From NCBI GenBank assembly GCA_964592645.1, contig CAZQFV010000027.1:1-41423 (forward strand): 41,423 bases of DNA. The letters run 5' to 3'. This DNA comes from CAZQFV01 sp964592645. GTDB taxonomy: Bacteria; Chloroflexota; Chloroflexia; DTKN01. A model generated the notes under the pieces. It was not told where the DNA came from and did no database searches. It worked only from the letters and a program-made list of their open reading frames with translations. Made by a program: the position numbers and the translations under genes. Positions 16,372 to 24,802 of the stretch are shown piece after piece (the stretch's first letter is position 1; each line of letters begins with the position of its first letter).

Positions 16372-16974
16372 CTACCGCCCTGCTTCCTTGGTCGGCAAGT
16401 CCATCAGGAAGGGCCGCGCGCACCGGCCGGCCCTTCCGCGGTGGCTGAGACGGTTCTTCTCCTCCGGCGTCAGCTCGGCCATGGTCTTGCCGATCTCGGG
16501 GATGAAGAAGACAGGGTCGTAGCCAAAGCCACCCGTCCCGCGCGGCTCATCGATGATCACTCCCGGGCAGATCCCCTCGCAGCGGTACGTCGCGCCGGCC
16601 GGCGTGACGATGACGATGACGCAGCGGAAGCGGGCCCCGCGCTCCTCCGGCGGCACCCCCCGCAGCCGCTCCAGCAGCGCGCGATAACGCTCGGCGTCCT
16701 CGCCCGCGGCGTAGCGGTGCGAGTGCACCCCGGGTTCCCCGCCCAGGGCATCCACCTCCAGCCCGGAATCGTCGGCCAGGGTGAGCAGGCCGCTGGCCTG
16801 GGCAAAGGCCTGGGCCTTGAGACGGGCGTTCTCCTCGTAGGTTTCGCCGGTCTCGGCGACCTCCAGGTGGAGTCCGATGTCGGCCGGCGCCAGCAGCTCC
16901 AGCGGCAGGTCGCCCAGGATGTCGCGGTACTCCTGCAGCTTGCCGCGGTTATTGGTGGCGATGAGCAGGCGCAT
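16372..16974 (-). CDS. rdgB: XTP/dITP diphosphatase (RdgB/HAM1 family)
   Basis: 200 residues from the ATG at 16974, which has GGAG six bases upstream. It hydrolyses ITP, dITP and XTP to monophosphates, cleaning the nucleotide pool. Family motifs are visible: LLIATNNRGKLQEY at the N-terminus, ETGETYEENARLKA, LADDSGLEVDALGG, and GFGYDPVFFIPEIGKTMAEL. The C-terminal SHRGRAGR matches the usual SHR motif. It lies downstream of trmD on the same strand and may be co-transcribed. Confidence 0.95.
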   Translation of the reverse strand: MRLLIATNNRGKLQEYRDILGDLPLELLAPADIGLHLEVAETGETYEENARLKAQAFAQASGLLTLADDSGLEVDALGGEPGVHSHRYAAGEDAERYRALLERLRGVPPEERGARFRCVIVIVTPAGATYRCEGICPGVIIDEPRGTGGFGYDPVFFIPEIGKTMAELTPEEKNRLSHRGRAGRCARPFLMDLPTKEAGR

Positions 16975-17033
16975 CGTGTTCTCCGTTGGGGAAACCGGCC
17001 CTGGCCGGCCCGCGGCCGGCGGTGTACCGCCCC

Positions 17034-17204
17034 TCACGAGGTCGGCGCGCCGCGACAGGCTCTGCCTTCCGCGGTCCAGCGCCACCACCAGGGCGATGGC
17101 CGCCAGCGCCAGGGCAAGGTCCACCCGATGACCATGCCGGTGAGCGCGGCCAGCGTGAGGTGGCGGGCCAGAGACGGGGCGCTCGACGAGGGCGGTTGAT
17201 CCAT
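17034..17204 (-). pseudogene. Possible small, frameshifted membrane protein gene between trmD and rdgB
   Basis: An ATG at 17204, five bases after trmD, opens a 56-codon frame that begins with polar residues and a hydrophobic stretch (HLTLAALTGMVIGW) and then turns into an implausible Trp/Arg-rich tail. In another frame the same DNA continues as a good membrane helix (LALALAAIALVVALDRGR). The simplest reading is one small membrane protein broken by a frameshift near 17120-17130. It could equally be chance in GC-rich DNA or a base-call error. No family was recognised. Confidence 0.25.
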
Positions 17205-17209
17205 CGGCC

Positions 17210-18223
17210 CTATCCCCAGGAGTGTTCGTACTCGGTGAAACAGCCGCAGTCTTCACACGAAAACTCGTACCAATCGACCCCGCCGGCCACGCTGCCGGTC
17301 CCGCCGCCGGTGACATATTGCACTTTGCGGCTGCCGCAGGCGCCGCACACGAAGCGGGACAGGTTCTGTGGGCTATCGGTGCGCGTGCCCGGCGTGCCGG
17401 GCGGGTTGAGGCGCGTCCTGCTAACCTGGATGCTCCAGTAGCGGCCGTAGCGTTTTTGCACGGCCGGCAGCACGGTGGGGCCCTGTTCCGATACGGGGGT
17501 GGGCCACCCCAATGTCAGCAGAAAGGCCCGGTCCTCGTCTGTCAGCGGGGCGCGGGCCAGCAGGTCCGGCCGGCGCTGCATCGTGCGGCGCAGTGACTCC
17601 TGGCGGCGGTAGCGCTCGATCTCGGCATGGTGTCCGGAGAGCAACAGCGGGGGGATCTCCAGCCCCTCGTAGACGGCCGGCCGGGTGTATTGGGGATGCT
17701 CCAGCAGCCCCTGGTGGTGAGACTCCCGGCGCAGCGATTCCTCGTCCAGCACGCCGGGGACCAGGCGCGCCACGGCGTCCACCAGGACCATGGCCGGCAG
17801 CTCTCCCCCGGTAAGGACGTAATCGCCGATCGAGATCTCCTCGTCGATGTGCCGGAGGATGGCCCGCTCGTCGACCCCCTCGTAGTGGCCGCAGACCAAC
17901 AGCAGGCGCGGCCGGCCGGCCAACTCTTGGACCAGGCCCTGGTCCAGGACGCGGCCCTGGGGTGAGAGCAGGGTGGCCGGCGCATGTTCGGCCATCCCCT
18001 GGACCGCGGCGATGGCCCGGCCCAGGACATCGGCCCTCATCACCATCCCGGCGCCGCCGCCGTAGGGCGTGTCGTCCACGGTGCGGTGGCGGTCGGCGGC
18101 CCAGTCGCGGATGTTGTGCAGATGCACCTGCACCATCCCCTGCTGCCGGGCCCGGCCGACGATGCTCTCGTCCAGAGGGCCGGCGAACATTCCGGGAAAG
18201 AGTGTCAGAATATCGATGCGCAT
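17210..18223 (-). CDS. trmD: tRNA (guanine-N1)-methyltransferase with C-terminal zinc ribbon
   Basis: 337 residues from ATG 18223. It methylates G37 of tRNAs using SAM. Residues 1 to about 240 are a normal TrmD: MRIDILTLFPGMF, DDTPYGGGAGMVM, the trefoil-knot SAM site (LLVCGHYEGVDER, EISIGDYVLTGGELPA) and GLLEHPQYTRP. The remaining roughly 95 residues are not part of usual TrmD. They end in a four-cysteine zinc-ribbon-like module (Cys293, Cys296, Cys323, Cys326; FVCGACGS and FSCEDCGCF). The reading frame is continuous, so this is a fusion rather than an overlap. It follows the GHMP kinase by five bases and is probably co-transcribed with it. ATG 18223 is preferred over an upstream in-frame start because the family begins MRIDI. 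Confidence 0.93.
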   Translation of the reverse strand: MRIDILTLFPGMFAGPLDESIVGRARQQGMVQVHLHNIRDWAADRHRTVDDTPYGGGAGMVMRADVLGRAIAAVQGMAEHAPATLLSPQGRVLDQGLVQELAGRPRLLLVCGHYEGVDERAILRHIDEEISIGDYVLTGGELPAMVLVDAVARLVPGVLDEESLRRESHHQGLLEHPQYTRPAVYEGLEIPPLLLSGHHAEIERYRRQESLRRTMQRRPDLLARAPLTDEDRAFLLTLGWPTPVSEQGPTVLPAVQKRYGRYWSIQVSRTRLNPPGTPGTRTDSPQNLSRFVCGACGSRKVQYVTGGGTGSVAGGVDWYEFSCEDCGCFTEYEHSWG

Positions 18224-18228
18224 CGCTC

Positions 18229-19254
18229 TTACTCGCTCTCCGCGCCCTGGCAGGCTTCCCACACTTGCAGCCCCCGCAGGTCAAAGTTGAAGGGCACCAC
18301 CTGCCCGCCGGCCCTCTCCAGCGCCGCGGCGATACGGTGGCGCCGCTCAAAGGGGCAGAGGAAGAGGAGGTAACCGCCGCCCCCGGCCCCCAGCAGCTTG
18401 CCGCCGTTGGCCCCGGCCTGCCGGCCGACGGCATAGAGTTCGTCGACGTCCGCGGTGGAGATGCCCGCGGCCAGGCGCTGCTTGTGCTGCCACTCCTGGT
18501 GCAGCAGCTCGCCGAAATCGTCCAGCCGGGCCTGCAGGAGGGCGTTCTTCATGGCGATGGTCAGCGCCTTGATCTCGTCCAACGCGGCCATGACGTCGTC
18601 TTCCTGCCGCCGGTAGGCCGCGATTTGCCGGTCCAGGATGCCCCCGGAGAGGCGCGTCTGCCCGGTGTAGCAGAGCAACAGGCGGTACTGCAGCTCGTTC
18701 AGCGTGGACCGCTTGATGCGCAGCGGGTTGACGACGATGTCCGCCCCCTGGAACTCGATCAGGTTGAAGCCGCCAAAGGTCGCCGCGAACTGGTCCTGCC
18801 AGCCGCCGGGCACGCCCAGCTCCACCCGCTCCACCTGATAGGCCAGGCGGGCGATGGCGTACTCGTCCCTGGACCTTCCCAGCCAACGCAAAAAGGCCCC
18901 GATCAGGGCCACCACCATGGCCGAGGAGGAGCCCAGTCCCGACCCGGGAGGCGCGTCGGTGTGCAGGAAGAGGTCCAGTCCGCTGCCGGCGCCCAGCGTG
19001 CGCACCACCGCCTTCACCAGGTCCAGCTCGCCGTTGTAGGGCAGCTTCTCGTCGACATGGTACTTGGCCACGATGTCATAGTCCAGCGACTCGACGCGAA
19101 TTTCGCCGTCCTGCCGGGGAACCAGCGTGGCATAGGCGTACTTGTCGATGGTCGCCGACAGGACTACCCCGCCGCGTTCCTGGGGATAGGGCTCGACATC
19201 GGTGCCCCCTCCGGCAAAAGAGATGCGCAGCGGAGCGCGGCTGCGGATGGCCAA
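18229..19254 (-). CDS. GHMP-family sugar kinase (heptose-7-phosphate kinase-like)
   Basis: 341 residues. The start is TTG at 19254, chosen because a near-perfect AGGAGGTGA lies just upstream and the family begins with RAPLRISFAGGGTD, as here. GHMP motif 2 (ATP loop) is PPGSGLGSSSAMVVAL and motif 3 is KLLGAGGGGYLLFL. The closest described relatives are D-glycero-D-manno-heptose-7-phosphate kinase (HddA) and similar sugar kinases; the exact sugar is an inference. No other heptose genes are in the window. It leads the trmD-rdgB run and has its own promoter at 19294-19322. Confidence 0.9.
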   Translation of the reverse strand: MAIRSRAPLRISFAGGGTDVEPYPQERGGVVLSATIDKYAYATLVPRQDGEIRVESLDYDIVAKYHVDEKLPYNGELDLVKAVVRTLGAGSGLDLFLHTDAPPGSGLGSSSAMVVALIGAFLRWLGRSRDEYAIARLAYQVERVELGVPGGWQDQFAATFGGFNLIEFQGADIVVNPLRIKRSTLNELQYRLLLCYTGQTRLSGGILDRQIAAYRRQEDDVMAALDEIKALTIAMKNALLQARLDDFGELLHQEWQHKQRLAAGISTADVDELYAVGRQAGANGGKLLGAGGGGYLLFLCPFERRHRIAAALERAGGQVVPFNFDLRGLQVWEACQGAESE

Positions 19255-19293
19255 CGGTCACCTCCTATCGCTGGGTATCTTATCGTGCCGGGC

Positions 19294-19322
19294 ATTGTAC
19301 TATAGGGCGCGCCGGGGCGCAA
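19294..19322 (-). promoter_or_regulatory. Promoter of the GHMP kinase-trmD-rdgB run
   Basis: On the minus strand TTGCGC (19317-19322), 17 bases, TACAAT (19294-19299), the latter within TAGTACAAT. It is nearly the same as the promoters at 7361 and 38948. Confidence 0.6.
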
Positions 19323-19340
19323 ATGAGGGCCTCGCGCGCT

Positions 19341-19370
19341 TTGACAAATCTGCCGGGCGTGTAGTACAAT
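19341..19370 (+). promoter_or_regulatory. Promoter of the 19412 lipoprotein gene
   Basis: TTGACA (19341-19346), 18 bases, TACAAT (19365-19370), preceded by GTGTAG. It is divergent from the GHMP-kinase promoter, with only 18 bases between the two -35 boxes. Confidence 0.7.
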
Positions 19371-19411
19371 GTGCTCACTGGCCCATCATGCCCGATCGGA
19401 GGAGCTGGTCG

Positions 19412-20197
19412 ATGCCTGGGACGCACTACCCCATCACTACGGTCTGCCCGCGTTGGCTTCCCGGCACGGCCCTCCTGCTGCTCCTGGCGGCAGCCTGCGG
19501 GCAGGTCCCCCCGGTGGCCACCGTTCCCGTGGTCTTCTCGCCGGCCGCCGCCGTCGTCCTCCGCACGGCCCCGGAGACGGCGGCCAGCAGCCCCTGCGGC
19601 CCGCTCTGGCCCGAGGGGCCGGAGATCACCCTGCGCGGCCTCTACCGCACCACGAGCAAGCAGGCCTACCTCGACGTGGCCCGGCCGGCCGCGGATGGGA
19701 CGCGCTGCTGGGCGCGCTTCTTCCTGGACCGCGACATCGGGCTGGGCGCCGTGGCATGGGCGGAACCGCGCTATGTCGAGGTGGCGGGGCGAGTCTCCAG
19801 CGGCCACTGGGATTCGCCCGGCCTGTGGGACCTGCAGGTGGCCCGTTGGACCCTGTTGCCCCTGGATACGGCCGCGGTCCGGTCGGCCTGCCGCGGGGCA
19901 GTAGTGGCACAGGCCCCGGCGCTGCAGAGTGCGGACTGGGCGGCCCTGGCCAGCCCGGCCTTTGTCACCGGCACGGCCGGCTTCCGGCCGGAGGCTGCGG
20001 CCCTGTCCGCCGTGACGGTACAGCTCGCCGGGGCCGACGACCGCGGGCCGCTGCTCCTGCTCACGGCCCGCGGGCCGGAGTTGCCGGCGGTGCGCCCGCT
20101 GGTCACCCGTTGGGTGGAACTGGAGTGCGTCTATGACCTGGATCGGGCGCAGGTAGTGGCGCTGACGGCGACGATCCGTGGGGAAGTCCTGGAGTAG
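19412..20197 (+). CDS. Lipoprotein of unknown function
   Basis: 261 residues. The ATG at 19412 is preceded by GGAGGAG; an in-frame ATG at 19388 would lengthen the leader. The N-terminus is a lipoprotein signal with the lipobox LLAAACG. The mature part starts with a Pro/Val/Ala-rich linker. It then holds a beta-rich region in which DVARPAADGTRCWARFFLD and a later YVEVAGRVSSGHW suggest a small OB-like barrel. No family was recognised with confidence. FolD follows after 42 bases and could be read from the same promoter, though their functions do not appear linked. Confidence 0.78.
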   Translation: MPGTHYPITTVCPRWLPGTALLLLLAAACGQVPPVATVPVVFSPAAAVVLRTAPETAASSPCGPLWPEGPEITLRGLYRTTSKQAYLDVARPAADGTRCWARFFLDRDIGLGAVAWAEPRYVEVAGRVSSGHWDSPGLWDLQVARWTLLPLDTAAVRSACRGAVVAQAPALQSADWAALASPAFVTGTAGFRPEAAALSAVTVQLAGADDRGPLLLLTARGPELPAVRPLVTRWVELECVYDLDRAQVVALTATIRGEVLE

Positions 20198-20239
20198 AAA
20201 TCGGAATTGCGCGCAGGACCGTTTTCAGAGGAGGAAACG

Positions 20240-21193
20240 ATGACCGCAGGGATTCTCGATGGACGGGCCAAGGCCAAGGAGATGCAGGCCGAGATCGAAC
20301 AGCAGGTGCGCGACTTTGTCGCCGCCCGCGGATTCGTCCCGACGATGGCCGTGGTGCGGGCCGGGGAAGACCCGGCTTCGGTCAGCTACGCCCGGACGAT
20401 CCTGAGCACGATGGAGAAGCGCGGCCTGAAGGCGGCGGCCCACGTCCTGCCGGAGGATGTGCCGCAGCAGGAGCTGGTGGACCTGGTGGCGCGGCTCGGC
20501 GCCGACCCCGGCGTGCATGGCATCATGATCCAGGAACCCTACCCCAAGGGCATCGATCCGGCGGCGGTGCTGGCGGCCCTGAATCCGGCCAAGGATGTCG
20601 ACGGCGTGCACCCCCAGAACGCCGGCCGGCTGGCCCAGGCAGAACCGTCGGGCCGCGGCCCCGAGGGGCCGGCCTTTTTCGTCCCGGCCACTCCGGCCGG
20701 CGGCATGGAGCTGCTGCGCCGTTACAACGTCTCCTTCGCCGGCAAGCACGCCGTCGTCGTCGGCCGCAGCAACATCGTCGGCAAGCCCATGGCCCTGCTC
20801 CTGCTGCGCGAGAACGCCACGGTCACCATCTGCCACTCGCGCACCGCCGATCTGGCGGCCATCTGCCGCCAGGCCGATATCCTGGCGGCGGCCGTCGGTC
20901 GGGCCCGGATGATCCGCGGCGATTGGATCAAGCCCGGCGCCGTCGTGGTGGACTTTGGGGTCAACTTTGTCAAAGTCTGCCCGGGCTGCGGCGCCGACAA
21001 CCGCGACAACGCCACCGCCTGCGCCAGGTGCCGGGGCGACCTGGGCGCCGTGGAGGCGTCTATGGCCGGCGATGTGGACTATGCCGCGGCCCTGGAGGTG
21101 GCTTCCCTGGTCACCCCGGTTCCCGGCGGCACCGGGCCGATGACCAACATCATGCTGATGCGCAACCTGCTGGCGGCGGCGCAGGCCGGCTAG
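20240..21193 (+). CDS. folD: FolD-like methylenetetrahydrofolate dehydrogenase/cyclohydrolase with zinc-ribbon insert
   Basis: 317 residues from ATG 20240, behind GAGGAGG. FolD interconverts methylene-, methenyl- and formyl-THF using NADP. Family motifs: SVSYARTI, GIMIQEPYPKGID (Gln98), KDVDGVHPQN (Asp121), the dinucleotide site VVVGRSNIVGKPMALLL, and TPVPGGTGPMTNIML. Two features are odd. The lysine of the YxxxK motif (Lys54 in E. coli, needed for cyclohydrolase activity) is Ile54 here. Between the VDFGVN strand and the GDVD loop there is an inserted four-cysteine zinc ribbon (Cys247, Cys250, Cys261, Cys264). The dehydrogenase step may be retained while cyclohydrolase is lost; this is an inference. 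Confidence 0.9.
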   Translation: MTAGILDGRAKAKEMQAEIEQQVRDFVAARGFVPTMAVVRAGEDPASVSYARTILSTMEKRGLKAAAHVLPEDVPQQELVDLVARLGADPGVHGIMIQEPYPKGIDPAAVLAALNPAKDVDGVHPQNAGRLAQAEPSGRGPEGPAFFVPATPAGGMELLRRYNVSFAGKHAVVVGRSNIVGKPMALLLLRENATVTICHSRTADLAAICRQADILAAAVGRARMIRGDWIKPGAVVVDFGVNFVKVCPGCGADNRDNATACARCRGDLGAVEASMAGDVDYAAALEVASLVTPVPGGTGPMTNIMLMRNLLAAAQAG

Positions 21194-21238
21194 GGTGATG
21201 TGGGGAGCCCCCGGCCTTTCGGGCTGCCAAGGACCCTA
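21191..21238. terminator. Possible bidirectional terminator spanning both convergent stop codons
   Basis: TAGGGT (21191-21196) can pair with ACCCTA (21233-21238), and inside it AGCCC (21206-21210) with GGGCT (21221-21225). The outer arms contain the TAG stops of folD (plus) and of the solute-binding fusion (minus). No long T-run follows, so its strength as an intrinsic terminator is doubtful. Confidence 0.4.
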
Positions 21239-24200
21239 GCGCAGTTGCTGCGGGTCGATCCGCAGGTAGCGCTCCAGCGGCACGTCCACCGGCGTCAGCG
21301 CGTAGCCCAGGACGTACGGTTTCACCAACACGTACGACACGCTGTGGGTGGTAAAGATCACCGGCGCGTCGTCCACGATCATCTGCTCGGCCTGCTGGTA
21401 CAGGGCGAGGCGCTTCTCGACATCCGGCTCGACACGGGCCTGTTCCAGCAGCGCGTCCACCTGGGGATTGCTGTAGTGGCCCTTGTTCTGCTGCGAGCCG
21501 CTGTGGAAGAGGATGTCGGCCAAGTTCTCCGGGTCGGGATAGTCGGCGCACCAGCCCAAGGAAAAGATCTGGCCATGGTTCCCGGCATAGATCTCGTCCA
21601 GGAAGCGGTTGGGCTCCAGGTTCTCCACCGTGATCGTCACGCCCAGGGTCTGCCGCCACATCTGGGCCAGCGCGGCAACGTCGGCGCCGATGTCGCTGCC
21701 GTAGCCGCCGTCGGTAAAGACGATGGGCGGCAGCCCTTCCGGGCCGCCGTAGCTGGACTCGGCCAGGAGCCGCCGGGCCCCCTCCGGGTCGTAGGGGATG
21801 CCGCGCAGGTCGGCGTTGTAGCCGGGGAGTCCGGGCGGAAAGATGCCCTGGGCCGGCAGTCCGATGCCGTGTAGGACGACGTCCAGGTACTGCTGGCGGT
21901 CAAAGGCCATGGCAAAGGCTTGGCGGACCTTGACATCCTCGAAGGGCGGCTGAGCCACATCAAAAGTGACATAACTTGTACAAAGGTTCACGGCGCTGCG
22001 CACGTCGGCGTGCAGGGGATCGTTGGGGTCCAGCACGCGCGGCACGTCGCGCGAGCTCACGCCGGCTATGTCGATCTCCCCGCTCTCGTACAAGCGGACG
22101 GCCACCCCCTGGTAGAGCTTGACCAGGACATAGGCGATGGCCGGGGGCTCCAGGTAGAAGTCGGTGTTGGCCTCGTAGAGCTTGAGCGATAGCGGTTCCC
22201 AGCGCGTCAGGCGGTAGGGGCCGGTGCCGTTGGGCGTGCGGTACCACTCTTTCCCCGACTCGACATTGTCGCGGTCCAGGACAAAGGCCGTCGGGTAGGT
22301 CAGCTTGAGCAGGAAGTAGGGCTTGGGAGCGTCGATCGTCACTTGCAGGGTGTGGTCGTCGATCACTTGCAGCCCCGCGATGTGCTCGGCCTGGCCCTCT
22401 TTCATCTCCTGCACCCCAACGATGTCCCCCAGGTAGGTGAGGACGGTATCGGAGGCGGTGTCGGGATCGGCGGCCCGCTCCCAGGAGTAGACGATATCCT
22501 GGGCCGTCACCGGCCGGCCGTTGTGGAAGCGGGCGTTGGCGCGCAGGGTAAAGGTGTAGACCGTTCCGCCGCTCACCTGCCACGACTCGGCCAGCTCCGG
22601 CACCAGGTTGAGCTGCGGATCGAACGAGACCAGGCCGGAAAAGACCAGCTTGTCGCCCGAACCGTGGGTGGTGGCCGGGTCGTGATCCCGGGGGTTGGTG
22701 GATTCGCTCCCCGCCAGGAAAAGCGTCCCCTGGCGGGGAAGGCCGTAGGGAGTGGGGGTTGTGAAGCGCAGCCCCTGGACCAGCACGGCGATGGCCCCTT
22801 CCTGCACATTGTAATCGTCCTCGTGGGAACCGGCGAGAAAGATAAAGAGCCTCCCGCCGGCGGCCGTAGTGACGACGTTCACCTTGAAACGCTCGCCGTT
22901 GACGTTGTCGCCCAAGGAGACGATCTGCCAGGCCTCTCGTCCGTCGCCCAGCACGAGCGGGCCGTCGCGGAGGATGGCCGTGTTCGTGAGGCCAGAGGAC
23001 ATGCCGGAGTTGACCTCGGCGGCGATCTCGGCCAGGGTATAGCCCTCCGGCATGATGTCGCCGACAAGGAGCGCGCTTATCGCCTCGTCCGGGGAGTAGA
23101 ACCAGCTCACGGTGTACTCGTCCTCGCCGGGGGCGGTGGTCCATCCGGCCGGCAGGTCGAGGGATACGCCCCAGGTGGCGTCGGAGAAGGTCCCCGGGGC
23201 CGAGGTGGGGGCCACGTAGGGGGTGACCGTGGGCCGGGGCGGATAGGCCATGGGGGAGGATGGAATGGCGGTGGGCGGCGCGGTGGTGGATGCCGGCGGG
23301 ATCGGCGTTGGCCCACAGGCGCCGATCAGGGCCAGCAGCAGCGGCAGCAGCAGGAGCAACATGGTCGGCGGCTTTTTCTTACGCCCGCCAAAGAGCAGCA
23401 GGACCAGGACGATGATTACCGTGACGCCGACGAGGATGCCTCCGGCGATGGCCAGGGCCTGGACGGGGGTTGGCGAAACGGCGGGTGTGGGCGTTGGGCC
23501 GGTCACCTGAGGGGTGCCGGCGAGCGCGGCCGTGGACGCAGGAGTTGAGGCCGCGCGGGTGGGTCCGCTTGGGGGTGCGGGAGGATTGCCGGCCACCGGG
23601 ACGTAGGTGGGGACCATCGTGGGCGTCGGCGTGAGGGTGGGGGGGCCGCTGCCCCGGGGCCGCGGCTGCGCCCCGATGGCCGCCCGCCAGTCGTCCTCGA
23701 ACTGCTCCAGGGTCAGGCCGTAGACGCTCTGCATCGCTTTTTCCACCGTGGCCCCCCGGCGCAGCGCGTCCAGCAGGGCCAGAATGCGCTCCGTCCCATA
23801 GCGCTCGATGAGGAACCGCACCAGACTGTAGGACTCGCTGTAGGAGATATCGGCCTTGGCGGGGTCCTCGGAGAAGCCGCCGCTCAGGGCGCGGACGGAG
23901 AGCAGCTTGTTTTCGGCGACCGCCCGGTCGAAGAGCTGCTGCGAGACCTCGTCCAGCCCGCCCTCGCCGTAGACGGCCAGCCCCTCCTGCAGCCAGGTGG
24001 GGACCTCGCCCAGGCAGGTGAAGGTGAGCCGGCCGGCCAGGACGTGTGTCAGTTCGTGGGCGATGGTCTCTTTGCCCCAGTCGATGTCGGTGGGCGCGAT
24101 CCCGATGATGACGATGCCGTGCTCGGCATAGGCCAGGCCGCCGGTCCAGCCGGGCTCGTAGAGGACGGCGGCCTGCAGGTCGTCGCCGCTGCCGTAGATG

Positions 24201-24763
24201 TACAGGTCGATGGGGGAGTCGGAGTGCAGGCCGGTGCTCTCCGCCAGGTCGGCCAGTGATTGCACGGCGGAGGCGTGCAGCTCCCGGCCGAACTCCGCGC
24301 CGCCCTCGTACCAATGCAGGTGGATGCCGCCGCCGCTCACCGTCTGCCAGTCGTGCACGTCGTCTAGCCAGGTGACCTCCTGCCGTTCGGTCCATGCTTC
24401 CTGGCCGGCCGCGTCGATGGTGTGCCAGCGCCACCAGATGCGTGCGCCGGGCGGCAGCGATCCGCTTTGACGCATCTCCCATGTCCACTCCACGGGCACC
24501 TGCGTGAACGGCTCGAACTCGGGAAAGGCCCGGGCCACGACCTGCCCGCAGGTGAGCTGCTCCACGCCATACTCCAGGACCACGTTCTTGATCTCGATGT
24601 CGCTGAGCAGCCGCGCGGAAAAGGTCACGCGTTCGGGGAACTCGATGATGGCCGCGTCCCGGCTCGTGCGGACCACGGCGCGCGGCCCGGCCGCGGCCGG
24701 CGGGGCGACCAGGAGCAGCAAGAGCAGGATCGGAGGCAGAACGACCCATAATCGACGCTGCAT
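21236..24763 (-). CDS. Fusion: peptidase-MA-like metallopeptidase + lipoprotein-type family 5 solute-binding protein
   Basis: 1175 residues in one open frame, ATG at 24763 with AGGAGG. Residues 1-25 are a signal peptide. A gluzincin-type metallopeptidase follows, with zinc motif HELTH (His236, Glu237, His240) and distal Glu260 in WLQEGLAVYGEG. A Thr/Pro-rich linker and one membrane helix (about 435-460) end in a basic GGRKKK. Met468 then begins a complete second lipoprotein signal with lipobox LLALIGACG (Cys483). After it come a PsbP-like domain (WGVSLDLPAGW) and an SBP_bac_5 domain (LVPELAESW, NGRPVTAQDIVYSW, VRQAFAMAFDR) typical of peptide ABC transport. Two genes may have fused, a frameshift may have removed a stop, or translation may restart at 23362. 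No ABC permease or ATPase is adjacent. Confidence 0.85.
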   Translation of the reverse strand: MQRRLWVVLPPILLLLLLVAPPAAAGPRAVVRTSRDAAIIEFPERVTFSARLLSDIEIKNVVLEYGVEQLTCGQVVARAFPEFEPFTQVPVEWTWEMRQSGSLPPGARIWWRWHTIDAAGQEAWTERQEVTWLDDVHDWQTVSGGGIHLHWYEGGAEFGRELHASAVQSLADLAESTGLHSDSPIDLYIYGSGDDLQAAVLYEPGWTGGLAYAEHGIVIIGIAPTDIDWGKETIAHELTHVLAGRLTFTCLGEVPTWLQEGLAVYGEGGLDEVSQQLFDRAVAENKLLSVRALSGGFSEDPAKADISYSESYSLVRFLIERYGTERILALLDALRRGATVEKAMQSVYGLTLEQFEDDWRAAIGAQPRPRGSGPPTLTPTPTMVPTYVPVAGNPPAPPSGPTRAASTPASTAALAGTPQVTGPTPTPAVSPTPVQALAIAGGILVGVTVIIVLVLLLFGGRKKKPPTMLLLLLPLLLALIGACGPTPIPPASTTAPPTAIPSSPMAYPPRPTVTPYVAPTSAPGTFSDATWGVSLDLPAGWTTAPGEDEYTVSWFYSPDEAISALLVGDIMPEGYTLAEIAAEVNSGMSSGLTNTAILRDGPLVLGDGREAWQIVSLGDNVNGERFKVNVVTTAAGGRLFIFLAGSHEDDYNVQEGAIAVLVQGLRFTTPTPYGLPRQGTLFLAGSESTNPRDHDPATTHGSGDKLVFSGLVSFDPQLNLVPELAESWQVSGGTVYTFTLRANARFHNGRPVTAQDIVYSWERAADPDTASDTVLTYLGDIVGVQEMKEGQAEHIAGLQVIDDHTLQVTIDAPKPYFLLKLTYPTAFVLDRDNVESGKEWYRTPNGTGPYRLTRWEPLSLKLYEANTDFYLEPPAIAYVLVKLYQGVAVRLYESGEIDIAGVSSRDVPRVLDPNDPLHADVRSAVNLCTSYVTFDVAQPPFEDVKVRQAFAMAFDRQQYLDVVLHGIGLPAQGIFPPGLPGYNADLRGIPYDPEGARRLLAESSYGGPEGLPPIVFTDGGYGSDIGADVAALAQMWRQTLGVTITVENLEPNRFLDEIYAGNHGQIFSLGWCADYPDPENLADILFHSGSQQNKGHYSNPQVDALLEQARVEPDVEKRLALYQQAEQMIVDDAPVIFTTHSVSYVLVKPYVLGYALTPVDVPLERYLRIDPQQLR

Positions 24764-24802
24764 AGGACCTCCTGTTGTCTGAACCGTCGATCGGCAGTCG
24801 CC

